From Sulfurospirillum sp036802865 (lineage in GTDB: Bacteria > Campylobacterota > Campylobacteria > Campylobacterales > Sulfurospirillaceae): a stretch of 64,000 bases of DNA. Position 1 is the stretch's first letter, and each line of letters begins with the position of its first letter. Shown in pieces: positions 1 to 8,760 of this stretch. The position numbers were made by a program, and so were the translations under genes. The DNA is taken from assembly GCF_036802865.1 (NCBI RefSeq), contig NZ_DAIRVK010000002.1:186001-250000 (forward strand), written 5' to 3'. The notes under the pieces were generated by a model that saw nothing but the letters and a program-made list of their open reading frames with translations, was not told the DNA's origin and did not search any database.

Positions 1-1
1 A

Positions 2-403
2 ATCGTATTGTTGAGTGTGAGAGTTATGTTGGCATATGGATTTTATGAACCATCTGTACGGAAGTGGAGCGATATTCACTCCGTTGCAGAGTGGTTTGAA
101 ACACTTAATATTCCTCTGCCTTTACTCAACGCTTACCTTTGCGCAAGCATTGAGAGTGTGGGTGTCATTTTACTGATTTTAGGCTTGTTAACGAGATGGA
201 TTTCGTTACCATTAAGTGCTGTTATGGTGGTTGCAATTCTAAGCGTTCATTTAAGCAATGGCTTTAGTGCAACCGATGGAGGTTTTGAAATTCCTCTTTA
301 CTATCTACTATTTCTTGGGGTACTATGTGCCTTTGGTGCAGGAAAAATCAGCGTAGATTATTTTCTTTTTGAGAAAAAAAAGCCATCATCATGTATGCCA
401 TAG
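2..403 (+). CDS. DoxX family membrane protein (5' truncated by window)
   Basis: The frame is open to the left edge of the window (codons from base 2), so the true start lies outside; the TTG at 8 is not needed as a start. The visible 130 or so residues hold three to four hydrophobic segments and the motif LLAYGFYEPSVRKW-like typical of the DoxX/SURF4 family of small four-helix inner-membrane proteins, whose biochemical role is mostly undefined (quinone or redox-linked in some cases). The C-terminus is a lysine-rich cytoplasmic tail. Family assignment is by sequence pattern only. Confidence 0.65.
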   Translation: MVLLSVRVMLAYGFYEPSVRKWSDIHSVAEWFETLNIPLPLLNAYLCASIESVGVILLILGLLTRWISLPLSAVMVVAILSVHLSNGFSATDGGFEIPLYYLLFLGVLCAFGAGKISVDYFLFEKKKPSSCMP

Positions 404-428
404 CTTTGCAAAAGGCTATGGTATAATT
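398..428 (+). promoter_or_regulatory. Hairpin followed by -10 box before the two-component operon
   Basis: CCATAGC (398-404) pairs with GCTATGG (415-421), overlapping the stop codon of the DoxX-like gene. A perfect TATAAT follows directly at 422-427, 21 bases before the response-regulator ATG. The hairpin may end the upstream transcript and the TATAAT may be the -10 of the regulator; no good -35 is visible. Confidence 0.4.
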
Positions 429-448
429 GGCTTAAAAGGAAGTGGTCG

Positions 449-1105
449 ATGAAAATTTTATTGCTAGAAGATGATCCAATTTTATCTGATATTCTACTCT
501 GTCATCTAAATCGCCATCTTCATCAAACGACTCACTTTAGCGATGGACAGTCGGCTTCTGATGCGCTCAGTACCCAAAAATTTGATCTTTTAATCCTTGA
601 TATTAATGTCCCAAAACTCAGTGGTATTGATCTTATTAAAGAAATTCGTACCTATAAGGACACGACACCTGCTATTATCATTACCGCGTTTCAAGATACG
701 GCTCATTTGAAAAAAGGATTTGAAAATGGTTGCGATGATTACATCAAAAAGCCTTTTGATCTTGAAGAGCTTGACTTGCGCATCAAAAACATTCAAAAAC
801 GATTTAATCTTATCAATGAACAAGCCATCATTATTGATTCCCATCTTTCATTAATGGCTTCTAAAAACCGCTTGTATGTCAATGAAGTACCTTATACCCT
901 GACGCGTAAAGAGTGCAAAATCTTACTCTATTTAAGTAACCACAAAAGTAAGGTTGTCTCCTCAGAAGAGCTGATGCAAAATTTATGGGATTATGATGAA
1001 ATGCCTAGCGAAGCGACGATTAGGGTTTACATTAAAAATCTACGCAATATTATTGGAAAAGATAAAATTCAAACCGTTAGAGGGAATGGATATATTTTTG
1101 AATAA
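449..1105 (+). CDS. OmpR/PhoB-type response regulator
   Basis: 218 residues, the usual length of the family. Receiver domain at about 1-115 with the acidic pocket LLEDD near the start, the phosphoacceptor Asp in LLILDINVP, a conserved Thr in IITAF and the Lys in IKKPFD. A winged-helix DNA-binding domain follows at about 125-218 (TRKECKILLYL, SEATIRVYIKNLR, VRGNGYIFE). AGGA precedes the ATG at a good distance. The last 20 bases overlap the downstream histidine kinase, so the two are translationally coupled partners. The stimulus is unknown. Confidence 0.9.
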   Translation: MKILLLEDDPILSDILLCHLNRHLHQTTHFSDGQSASDALSTQKFDLLILDINVPKLSGIDLIKEIRTYKDTTPAIIITAFQDTAHLKKGFENGCDDYIKKPFDLEELDLRIKNIQKRFNLINEQAIIIDSHLSLMASKNRLYVNEVPYTLTRKECKILLYLSNHKSKVVSSEELMQNLWDYDEMPSEATIRVYIKNLRNIIGKDKIQTVRGNGYIFE

Positions 1106-2252
1106 AGAAGAGCAGGGCGCATTATGGCGATTTTTAATCATCTATGTCACTTCGGCACTCTTTCTCATGAGTATTATTGCTATCTTGTACTACAACAATG
1201 AAACCAATAAGCTTCATGAAAAACGTTCAATGGAAATTAAAACCGTTGTGATGAGTTACGAAAAAGAGTTGATGCAAGCGGAGATGGATAAAGTGCCGTA
1301 TCTGTTTCATCCACCCAAAGAATTTTTCACGGTTGCTCTGTTAAAAGAAGATAAACAGACTCTTTTTTCAAGCTTCAAAACGCCGTTGCTTGATTTAAAT
1401 ACAACACCCTATGCTGTTCATCAATTAGCAACTCCCATTAATGGCGTAGCTTACATTGTTGTTGATGAAGACATGAGCGAACGAGAGATACTCAGGCTTA
1501 AATTTATTATTTTGTTTACAATGGTTATATCTGCGCTCTTTGTGGGTGTTGAAGGCTACTTTTTAAGCCGCTTGTTGCTTAAGCCGGTTCACTTGCGCAT
1601 TGAAAAGCTCAATCATTTCATTAAAGACAGTTCTCATGAACTAAATACACCCGTTGCCGCTTTAATGATGAGCGTTTCAAACTTGAAGCAAAGCTCTTTT
1701 AAAGATGTACGTGTTATCAACCATATTTCCATTAGCACAAAACTCATTTCTCAAATTTACAATAGCCTTAGTTATATTGCATTTCATGATATTGATGAAG
1801 TGTTTGAAGAGTCATTTGATCTTGCCCTTTTAATTCAAGAGAGCGTTGGATTTTTTAATGAAATAGCTTCGACTAAAGACAATACAATTACGGCACAACT
1901 TCAAACAACATTTGTTTACATGGATAAATCACGTATTCAAAAAGTGATCCATAATCTTCTCTCGAATGCTATTAAATACAGTTATCCCAAAACAGCGATT
2001 TGCGTTGAGCTTTCAGAACATCTTTTAACCGTTAAAAATGAAGGTGTTGGCATTTGTAAAGAGAATCAAAAGAGCATTTTTAAGCGCTTTGAGAGAAGAA
2101 GCAATGCGGTGGGAGGCTTTGGTATAGGGCTTGATATTGTGAATTCTGTTTGTAAAATGTATGATATAAAAGTATGGGTTGAATCCATCCCAAATAAAGA
2201 GACAAACTTCTTTTTACAATTTCCTATCACTCAAATAGTTGTAAAAGATTAA
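1086..2252 (+). CDS. Sensor histidine kinase, partner of the upstream regulator
   Basis: I place the start at the ATG at 1086 (MDIFLNKEEQ), inside the end of the regulator gene; a longer frame beginning at 993 would overlap it by over 100 bases. About 388 residues: TM1 near 15-35, a periplasmic stretch of roughly 110 residues, TM2 near 150-170, H-box SSHELNTPVAAL, N-box HNLLSNAIKYS, and a G-box in GGFGIGLDIV. All residues needed for autophosphorylation are visible. The sensor part is not a domain I recognise. Confidence 0.88.
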   Translation: MDIFLNKEEQGALWRFLIIYVTSALFLMSIIAILYYNNETNKLHEKRSMEIKTVVMSYEKELMQAEMDKVPYLFHPPKEFFTVALLKEDKQTLFSSFKTPLLDLNTTPYAVHQLATPINGVAYIVVDEDMSEREILRLKFIILFTMVISALFVGVEGYFLSRLLLKPVHLRIEKLNHFIKDSSHELNTPVAALMMSVSNLKQSSFKDVRVINHISISTKLISQIYNSLSYIAFHDIDEVFEESFDLALLIQESVGFFNEIASTKDNTITAQLQTTFVYMDKSRIQKVIHNLLSNAIKYSYPKTAICVELSEHLLTVKNEGVGICKENQKSIFKRFERRSNAVGGFGIGLDIVNSVCKMYDIKVWVESIPNKETNFFLQFPITQIVVKD

Positions 2253-2351
2253 CTTCATTAATACGTTTATTCAACCAACCCTAAATTCAAACTGTGCTAA
2301 GATGACCCTTATACTTTTACCTCTATTTTGGGAATAAAAAGGAATTTTTTT

Positions 2352-3917
2352 ATGGCAACGAATGACGATTTAAAACAGACAAACAAACTGATACTCCGCA
2401 ATTTACAACCCGAAGATTATGCGCAAGTTAAAGAGATTATGGATCGAGTTTATCCTACATTGGGAGGATGGACACTTCTTGAATTCAAAGCTCAATTAAA
2501 GACTTTTCCTGAAGGGCAGATCTGCATCGAAGATGATGGCAAAGTGATCGCAGCGGCTCAGAGTTTGATTGTGGATTATGATAAATACGGCGATCGCCAT
2601 ACGTACAATCAAATTACAGGGGAAGGGCTCATCTCAACGCATGACCCTAAAGGCAATACACTTTATGGTTTGGACATCTTTGTTGATCCTGATTACCGTG
2701 GTTTGAGGTTGGGAAGACGTCTTTACGATGCTCGAAAAGAGCTTTGTTACAGGCTTAATCTCAAACGCATCATCGCAGGAGGGCGCATCCCTGGATATGC
2801 AGAACATGCCCATGAAATGCCCCCTTCCAAATACATTGAACTTGTCAAAGATAAAGAACTTCAAGACCATGTTTTGGGCTTTCAACTCGCCAATGACTTT
2901 CACGTTAGACGTGTTTTAAAAGGCTACCTTAAAGGTGACACCGCTTCAAAAGAGTATGCAACACTGCTTGAATGGAGCAATATGGACTATGAAGAGCCAC
3001 ACATCAATCCTAAGATCAATCGTGGCATCGTGCGTGTGGGCATCGTTCAGTGGCAGATGCGCAGTGTTAAAAGTGTGGAAGAATTTTTGGATCAAGTCGA
3101 GTTTTTTGTGGATGCCATGGCTGGGTATAACGTCGATTTTGTACTCTTTCCCGAATTTTTTAATGCGCCACTCATGGCACTCCGAACAGATGAAAGTCCT
3201 GAAACGGCGATTCGTACGGTTGCGGCACATACGGAGACCTTAGTCGAAAAAATAGGACAATTTGCAGTGCGTTACAATGTCAATATTATTGCAGGAAGTA
3301 TGCCAGAGTATTACGATAACACGCTTTACAATGCAAGTTATTTGTGCAGACGTGATGGTACGAAAGATTCACAGAAGAAACTGCACATTACCCCTGATGA
3401 AGAGGCGTATTGGGGAATGCACGGCGGCGATAAACTGTGTGTTTTTGAAACCGATGTGGGGCGTATAGGCATACTCGTTTGTTACGATGTCGAATACCCA
3501 GAACTTCCACGCCTTTTAGCCGATAAAGGCATTGATATACTCTTTGTGCCGTACTGGACAGATACCAAAAATAGTTATCTTCGAGTACGTCGTTGCGCGC
3601 AAGCAAGAGCGATTGAAAATGAGTGTTATGTGGCAATATCAGGCAGTGTCGGTACACTTCCGAGGGTTGAAAATATGGACATACAGTATTCACAATCAGC
3701 TGTTTTTAGTCCCTCTGACTTTGCTTTCCCTCACGATGCGACCATTGCAGAAGCCACGCCAAATACCGAAATGACGTTGGTGGCTGATCTTGACATTAGC
3801 CTTCTCAAAGAGCTACGAGAGCGAGGCAGTGTCCGAAACCTACGTTCACGTCGTAATGACCTCTACAGCTTACGTTGGAAAGGTGACAAGGAAGACTTTG
3901 TCGTGGTAAGCGGTTAG
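2352..3917 (+). CDS. GNAT acetyltransferase / carbon-nitrogen hydrolase fusion
   Basis: Start taken at the ATG at 2352 (MATNDDLKQ), preceded by AAGGA; a frame from 2328 is possible but has no ribosome site. About 521 residues. N-terminal GNAT domain (about 15-180) with an acetyl-CoA loop-like RGLRLGRRLYDAR. C-terminal nitrilase-superfamily domain (about 225-510) with the Glu-Lys-Cys triad in LFPEFFNAP, KKLHITPDE and ILVCYDVEYPE. This two-domain architecture is a known bacterial family whose substrate is not established. The next gene starts on the base after its stop codon. Confidence 0.88.
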   Translation: MATNDDLKQTNKLILRNLQPEDYAQVKEIMDRVYPTLGGWTLLEFKAQLKTFPEGQICIEDDGKVIAAAQSLIVDYDKYGDRHTYNQITGEGLISTHDPKGNTLYGLDIFVDPDYRGLRLGRRLYDARKELCYRLNLKRIIAGGRIPGYAEHAHEMPPSKYIELVKDKELQDHVLGFQLANDFHVRRVLKGYLKGDTASKEYATLLEWSNMDYEEPHINPKINRGIVRVGIVQWQMRSVKSVEEFLDQVEFFVDAMAGYNVDFVLFPEFFNAPLMALRTDESPETAIRTVAAHTETLVEKIGQFAVRYNVNIIAGSMPEYYDNTLYNASYLCRRDGTKDSQKKLHITPDEEAYWGMHGGDKLCVFETDVGRIGILVCYDVEYPELPRLLADKGIDILFVPYWTDTKNSYLRVRRCAQARAIENECYVAISGSVGTLPRVENMDIQYSQSAVFSPSDFAFPHDATIAEATPNTEMTLVADLDISLLKELRERGSVRNLRSRRNDLYSLRWKGDKEDFVVVSG

Positions 3918-4391
3918 GTGTCACGCATCTTACTGTTTACTGATGGCAGTGTCAATACGCAAAGCAATGTGGGGTACGGCGCATACTTGAGCGTCAATGA
4001 AGGTGAGCCTTTTGATGCCGATAATCTTCCATCTATTCATCTCAAAGTGTTTGAGCAAACCTCTTCTACCAAGCTTGAACTGCAAACCTTACTGTGGGCA
4101 TTGGAAGAGGTTAAAAGCTCTGGAGCGCACATCGTCATTCACACCGATTCTCAAAATATCATTGGTTTGCCAAACAGGAGAGAACGTTTTGAAAAAAGTC
4201 ATTTTTTAACTAAAAAGAACAAACTTATTGGCAATTATCTTCTGTACCAAGCGTTTTATAAAATGATGGATGAATTGGAGTGTACGTTGGTGAAAGTGAA
4301 AGGGCATAAGCTTTCAGGTGATAAAGATGAGATCGATCGCTATTTTACGCTCGTTGATCGTGCATCGCGTGAAGGTGTGCGAAAGCGTTAA
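3918..4391 (+). CDS. RNase H-like protein
   Basis: 157 residues from a GTG start that abuts the stop of the GNAT-nitrilase gene, which implies translational coupling. RNase H fold motifs are present: TDGSV near the N-terminus, Glu in TKLELQTLLWALEEV, Asp in IHTDSQNI and a C-terminal Asp in LVDRASREG, so the four-carboxylate metal site seems intact. It differs enough from RNase HI that a housekeeping role in RNA:DNA hybrid removal is not certain. Why it follows a nitrilase is unclear. Confidence 0.75.
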   Translation: MSRILLFTDGSVNTQSNVGYGAYLSVNEGEPFDADNLPSIHLKVFEQTSSTKLELQTLLWALEEVKSSGAHIVIHTDSQNIIGLPNRRERFEKSHFLTKKNKLIGNYLLYQAFYKMMDELECTLVKVKGHKLSGDKDEIDRYFTLVDRASREGVRKR

Positions 4392-4436
4392 TGGACACTC
4401 AGAGAAAGCAGTGATACTTCCTCTGAGTCTGAAATG

Positions 4437-4727
4437 CTATTTACCAAAATACTTTGTAGCATGGTGTAGGGTTGATTTGGTTGATTGCCAAATGGATTCA
4501 ACCCCTTTTTTCATAGCGTCAAATTTCTCTTCGCTTGCAGCTACAAGTTCAGCAAGTTTGATTTTGCCCTCACTCATTTTTTCTTCAAGTTGTTTGATCT
4601 GTTTATGCATCTCTATTTGAGCTGCTGCTGTTGCACTTGAAGCTTCTGTTTTAAATTTTTCAACTTGAGTTTTACACTCATCAAATTGTGCCTTGATTTT
4701 TTCTTCATATAATTTTTTATCGCTCAT
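4437..4727 (-). CDS. Small coiled-coil protein, paralogue A
   Basis: Start chosen at the ATG at 4727 (MSDKKLYEEK), which has AAGGA upstream; the frame runs on to 4757 without a ribosome site. 96 residues, almost entirely charged and alanine-rich heptad-like helix (about 5-75), no signal peptide or membrane segment. It shares DK-LY--K near the N-terminus and GKIKLAEL in the middle with the neighbouring upstream gene, so the two are tandem duplicates. Function unknown. Confidence 0.7.
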   Translation of the reverse strand: MSDKKLYEEKIKAQFDECKTQVEKFKTEASSATAAAQIEMHKQIKQLEEKMSEGKIKLAELVAASEEKFDAMKKGVESIWQSTKSTLHHATKYFGK

Positions 4728-4790
4728 TGTAAATCCTTTAAGAGTTTGGTGTATCAATTTTTATTGGTAGTCGTATAGACGCTTTCTCCT

Positions 4791-5087
4791 TTATGCGATA
4801 GCTTTAAATTTTGCAGTCGTGTCATCAACCGTAGCAATGATAGAATCCCATGTTATTTCAAAACCTTTTTTCGCTGTTTCAAAACCACTTCCTGTCGTTT
4901 TATGTAATTCTGCAAGTTTTATTTTTCCCTCTTCCAGTTTCCCTTCAAGAAGTTTGACGTGTTTGTTCAACTCGACTTGTGAATGGGCGCGTGCGGCTAA
5001 GGCTTGAGTTCTTAGCTGTATCATTCCCGATTTCCACTCATTGAGTTGTGTCTGTTTTTTTTGTTGGTAAAGTTCTTTATCATTCAT
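4791..5087 (-). CDS. Small coiled-coil protein, paralogue B
   Basis: 98 residues, MNDKELYQQK at the start, with a ribosome site (AAGGATAT) before the ATG. Predicted as one long amphipathic helix with a hydrophilic, alanine-rich composition; the GKIKLAEL segment is identical to the downstream paralogue, from which it is separated by 63 bases. The pair probably shares one transcript from the region upstream of 5087. No known domain recognised; a cytoplasmic stress or structural role is only a guess. Confidence 0.7.
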   Translation of the reverse strand: MNDKELYQQKKQTQLNEWKSGMIQLRTQALAARAHSQVELNKHVKLLEGKLEEGKIKLAELHKTTGSGFETAKKGFEITWDSIIATVDDTTAKFKAIA

Positions 5088-5386
5088 GGTATATCCTTGG
5101 TTTCGTTCATTTATAGATATTGGATAGCGTGTTGTAGCTTGAAATGTGCAGGGCTTACAAAATGTTATTGAACACTTTTCTCTGAGATGCGTTCAAATAT
5201 GCCTAAGGGTAGAAATGACGTTTAAAACGAAGAAGATAAGGTGTTGTGAGCATTTTATGGAGTTAAGAGTCCTATCTACTGTTTTCACTATACTCTTATT
5301 TGGAAGATTGTGGTGCTTTTAATGAATTTAACTGAAATATAACTTAATTCATTACGAAAGTACCCACCACATTTTTTGTGTGATGC

Positions 5387-5416
5387 GTATAGAGCTTTAC
5401 ATGTAAAGCTCTATAC
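5387..5416. repeat. 30-bp perfect palindrome centred on TTACATGTAA
   Basis: The two 15-base halves are exact reverse complements, with the dyad centre between 5401 and 5402; the left half is GTATAGAGCTTTACA. The core TTACATGTAA (5398-5407) recurs six more times in the window. As RNA it would form a long hairpin without a proper loop; as DNA it is a perfect two-fold site. Confidence 0.9.
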
Positions 5417-5424
5417 TTTCAATA

Positions 5425-5450
5425 AAGAGAGAGTCAAGAGACTCTTTTTT
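5425..5450. terminator. Terminator-like hairpin downstream of the chemoreceptor
   Basis: AGAGTC (5430-5435) pairs with GACTCT (5440-5445) around a 4-base loop, extended by A/T and G/U pairs and followed on the plus strand by a T run. It lies just past the stop codon of the minus-strand chemoreceptor gene; the A/T flanks let it work in either direction. Confidence 0.55.
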
Positions 5451-5453
5451 ATT

Positions 5454-6596
5454 TTAAACTTTGAATTCATTAAGCTTTTCATGAAGCGCAACACCCCAAT
5501 TATCGAGGACTGTTGTTATCTCCATAATTTCTTCACTTTTTGTATAGTTTGCATGAAAAATAGTTTCTATGGTGTGTGAAGCGTCTTTCATTTGCTCTGT
5601 CTCGTGCTTGAGGTCAATTGATTTGTTGGCAATGGCATTGGAGAGTGCGATGTTTTTATCGGCTACATGAACCAACTGGTTGAGCACAGTAGTGGCATTG
5701 GTTGAGACATCTTGAAGAATGTTGATCTCAGAGGCATTGTCTTTCATCTGCTGACTGATGGAGGTGATGGAGCTTACGATGGAGGTAATCGTTGCATTAA
5801 TCTCTTCAAGGCTTTTTTGTGTCTTCTCTGCCAACAGTCTTACTTCATCGGCAACAACGGCAAAACCACGCCCATGTTCACCTGCACGTGCTGCCTCAAT
5901 GGCGGCATTAAGAGCGAGTAGATTGGTTTGATCTGCGATGTCGTCAATGACACTAAGAATATTTTTGGTCTCTTGCGTATCTTTACTTAACGCATTGAGT
6001 TGCGTGACGAGAAGGTTCTCTTTTTGAACACTTTGTGCGATTTTTTCACCTAATTCGATAATGTTTTTTTGAGTATCGCTAAGGTAGTGTCCGATTTGTT
6101 GCATCTCTTCTTTACTGGTGTGCGCACTGTTGCTGATGTCATCAAAGACGACTTGCATATTGTTCACATGTTTCGTACTCTCATCGATGATACGCTTCTC
6201 TTTTTGCGTTTGTGTATGGAAAAAAGAGGCGATTTGTTGCAGTTGCGCTGAGATTTGACTGTGCGTTGTAGCGTGGGCTTGAAAGCCTAAAATCGCATGT
6301 TTGATTTTCTCTTTAAAAAAGACAACGGAGTCTAGCATCTTGGCGGATTCTGCGTTAAAACTTGTGTTGATTTTGATCTCTTTGGTAAGGTCCATCGATG
6401 CTAAGGCTTGGTTGATTTTAAGGCTCAGGTCAACACCCCATTTCTTTTCATCAATATCATGCACGATGAGGATAACAGCGATAGTGTACTGGATGATCGC
6501 ACCGAGTGTATTGGTGGTAAAAAAGAAAGCATTGAGTGGGAGTATCAAAAAAGCTGCAATGTGTATGACTCTCATTCTAAGAAACAGAGATTTCAT
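5454..6596 (-). CDS. Methyl-accepting chemotaxis protein without periplasmic sensor
   Basis: 380 residues. Two adjacent hydrophobic helices at about 8-28 and 30-48 with almost no loop between them, so there is no periplasmic ligand domain. The rest is cytoplasmic, with the hallmark hairpin tip DQTNLLALNAAIEAARAGEHG (split: DQTNLLALNAAIEA, ARAGEHGRGFAVVADEVR) near 235-275 and long flanking helices. It should dock CheA/CheW at the receptor array; the signal could be membrane-borne or cytoplasmic. Single gene with terminator downstream. Confidence 0.88.
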   Translation of the reverse strand: MKSLFLRMRVIHIAAFLILPLNAFFFTTNTLGAIIQYTIAVILIVHDIDEKKWGVDLSLKINQALASMDLTKEIKINTSFNAESAKMLDSVVFFKEKIKHAILGFQAHATTHSQISAQLQQIASFFHTQTQKEKRIIDESTKHVNNMQVVFDDISNSAHTSKEEMQQIGHYLSDTQKNIIELGEKIAQSVQKENLLVTQLNALSKDTQETKNILSVIDDIADQTNLLALNAAIEAARAGEHGRGFAVVADEVRLLAEKTQKSLEEINATITSIVSSITSISQQMKDNASEINILQDVSTNATTVLNQLVHVADKNIALSNAIANKSIDLKHETEQMKDASHTIETIFHANYTKSEEIMEITTVLDNWGVALHEKLNEFKV

Positions 6597-6707
6597 TATT
6601 TTTCTCCTGTATGAAATAGAATTCGCATTCTACTTCATACGGAAAAATAAAGGATTGATCTGTGTCAAAAAATGAGATAGATTTCCTCTCTTTTAAAAAA
6701 GAGACAA

Positions 6708-7547
6708 TTATCGGTCGTATTTTTTGGCGTACTCAGCGTCGTTATAGATTGCTTCACCGTAAAGTTCTTTTCCAAAATTACGAATAATCGTCTGTCCTTC
6801 GCCCTTAGCAACAAAGTCTATGAACTTCGCACTGATATTTTTTTGAGGTGTATCTAAGCCATTTTGTTTGAGGGCATTGTAGGTATTGACGAGGAAAATA
6901 TCACCTCTAAAAAGAATCTTCATGTTTTTAAGCTCTTTTTGTGCCGCTACCCACGTGCTACTGTCGGTCATAAAGTAAGCACCTGTGGTATCGGCTTTTT
7001 TGAGAGTTGCCAGCATGAAGTCTTTATTGGCAGTGTACCAGTTGCCTTCAGGTGTGATATTTGCTTTTTTCCAAATGTCGAGCTCTTTTTTGTGCGTTCC
7101 AGAGTTGTCTGCACGGGTATAAAAAAGGGCTTTTTTCGTAGCAATGCGTGAGTAAGCCTCCACAACACTGGAAGAGTCTTTAATCAACGCAGGATCACTT
7201 TTGGGACCTGTGATGTAAAATTCATTCGACCCAATCAAAGAGCGATCACTTGCCCAACCCTCTTTAAGCGCATCTTTTTCACCCTTAGGTGCATGCACCA
7301 TAATGAGATCTACATCTTTGTTTTTAAGCATAGAGAGTGCTTCCCCTGAGCCTACTTTGATCCAACAGAGAGATATATCATTGGTTTTTGCAAACGCTTC
7401 GGCTAAGACTTTGACAAGACCCAACTCTCCCGGACTTCCTGTTGCTAGTTTGATTTCCAATGAGCCTTTACCATAGCGCTCCGTACACTCCGCACCAAAC
7501 ATGAAACTGCATACCACCAGTATTGATGTAAAAACTTTTAAAAGCAT
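6708..7547 (-). CDS. tupA: TupA-like tungstate-binding periplasmic protein
   Basis: 279 residues with a Sec signal peptide (about 1-19, cleaved near FGAEC). The mature part matches the TupA type of ABC solute-binding protein: ATGSPGELG oxyanion loop, KVGSGEALSMLKN, VDLIMVHAPKGE, NEFYITGPKSDPA and TRADNSGTHKKE. TupA binds tungstate with high selectivity for W-cofactor enzymes. The usual permease and ATPase genes (tupB, tupC) are not next to it in this window, so it appears as an orphan or its partners lie elsewhere. Confidence 0.85.
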   Translation of the reverse strand: MLLKVFTSILVVCSFMFGAECTERYGKGSLEIKLATGSPGELGLVKVLAEAFAKTNDISLCWIKVGSGEALSMLKNKDVDLIMVHAPKGEKDALKEGWASDRSLIGSNEFYITGPKSDPALIKDSSSVVEAYSRIATKKALFYTRADNSGTHKKELDIWKKANITPEGNWYTANKDFMLATLKKADTTGAYFMTDSSTWVAAQKELKNMKILFRGDIFLVNTYNALKQNGLDTPQKNISAKFIDFVAKGEGQTIIRNFGKELYGEAIYNDAEYAKKYDR

Positions 7548-7775
7548 CCTGCCTCCTTGTAAAGTTATATGATTTAACCTAACACATGCAATGCAACAAA
7601 GCCCTTAAATAAGCCGTGCATGATGAAAATGATATGAGTAATGTGTAAAATTTACATATTTATTTTAAGATAAAATTGTTGTAATAGAAGATGCAAAGAA
7701 TATTAAAGATAGATGTAAATATAGATACTTAAATCATGTTACAATAATGGCGTTATAAAAGAATGGAGTGCATTA

Positions 7776-8753
7776 ATGGCAAATAATGACAATGAAATTG
7801 TAAAAATACAAAAGATATTTAAAGATAATAATGCAGAATTAAATCAGCTTGCATTAAAGCTACAAACACAATTTAATAATTCATTGTATGCCAAATTATC
7901 ACCAATTATTCAAAACCAAGAGTTCCTACTAGCATATGGAAAATCGCAAAAAGCATGGCAAAGTTGTATTCATAATGTAGCTAAACAAATAAGTCAAGTC
8001 AAAATTCCTATTATAAATAATGATTTACAGTTAACTATCCAAAAGATAGCAGAACAAAATCGCTCGTTTCAAAATATAGATTGGAAAGCTATAGAAAATA
8101 CTCTAATTAGATATACGGAGCTTCTAATTGAACAGCAATTACCACCTTTGAATGAAATTGAATATGTTGAAATAAGAATTCTTATTGAAATGGAAGATAA
8201 AATTGAAGCTCGTAAATCTTTGATTGAACATATGACGCGTGTTTACAATGAGCGTAGAATTACAAATATGTTAGAAGAATGGAAATCTTTTGATATAGCC
8301 AAAAAAAGAATACATATTTTTGAAGAAATTATTTGGGCACATCAAAATAAAAAATATAACATTGTTATTCCCGCATTAATCGCGCAGTTTGAAGGGTTAA
8401 TCTGTGATATTGTTAATGTGCAAGGAATTCGGCTTGATGATGTACTAAAAAGTCATATAAAAACAATTTTAACGACAGACGATAAGTGTGAAGTTGCGAA
8501 TGTTGCAAAAGAATTTTGGATTAATGTACTTCTTGATAATACAGTCAAGAAAGACAGATTTTTAAGTAGACATGCCATTTTACATGGACAAGATATAAAT
8601 TATGGTAATTATGAAAAATCATTAATTCTTCTTATAACGATGGATTCTATTTTGGAATGGTTTAATAAGGTTTCTGAAGATGTGATAGAACATTCAAAAG
8701 AAGAAGCGCAAAAAATAATTCAAGAGAAACAAAAAAAAGATTTATTAAAGTAA
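7776..8753 (+). CDS. Putative HEPN-domain protein, low GC
   Basis: 325 residues, soluble, rich in Lys, Ile, Asn and Gln; codon use is visibly more A/T-rich than in both neighbours. The N-terminal half looks helical. The C-terminal part has RHAILHGQDINYGN followed by a hydrophobic helix (SLILLITMDSILEW). R-H-A-I-L-H fits the R-x4-H catalytic motif of HEPN RNases, common in toxin-antitoxin and abortive-infection systems. No antitoxin or partner gene is adjacent. The HEPN call is inference from one motif; the gene is otherwise unrecognised. Confidence 0.55.
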   Translation: MANNDNEIVKIQKIFKDNNAELNQLALKLQTQFNNSLYAKLSPIIQNQEFLLAYGKSQKAWQSCIHNVAKQISQVKIPIINNDLQLTIQKIAEQNRSFQNIDWKAIENTLIRYTELLIEQQLPPLNEIEYVEIRILIEMEDKIEARKSLIEHMTRVYNERRITNMLEEWKSFDIAKKRIHIFEEIIWAHQNKKYNIVIPALIAQFEGLICDIVNVQGIRLDDVLKSHIKTILTTDDKCEVANVAKEFWINVLLDNTVKKDRFLSRHAILHGQDINYGNYEKSLILLITMDSILEWFNKVSEDVIEHSKEEAQKIIQEKQKKDLLK

Positions 8754-8760
8754 AAATATC

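Larger units (their letters stand above)
5088..5453. other. Intergenic stretch between coiled-coil gene and chemoreceptor
   Basis: 366 bases without a credible gene. The part next to 5087 should hold the promoter of the two coiled-coil genes. The part near 5453 holds a 30-bp perfect palindrome and a terminator hairpin (listed separately) at the end of the chemoreceptor gene. Confidence 0.6.

Noticed and set aside
7776..8753. Toxin-antitoxin pair for the HEPN-like gene
   Set aside because: No MNT nucleotidyltransferase or other small partner frame lies next to it; both flanks are non-coding.
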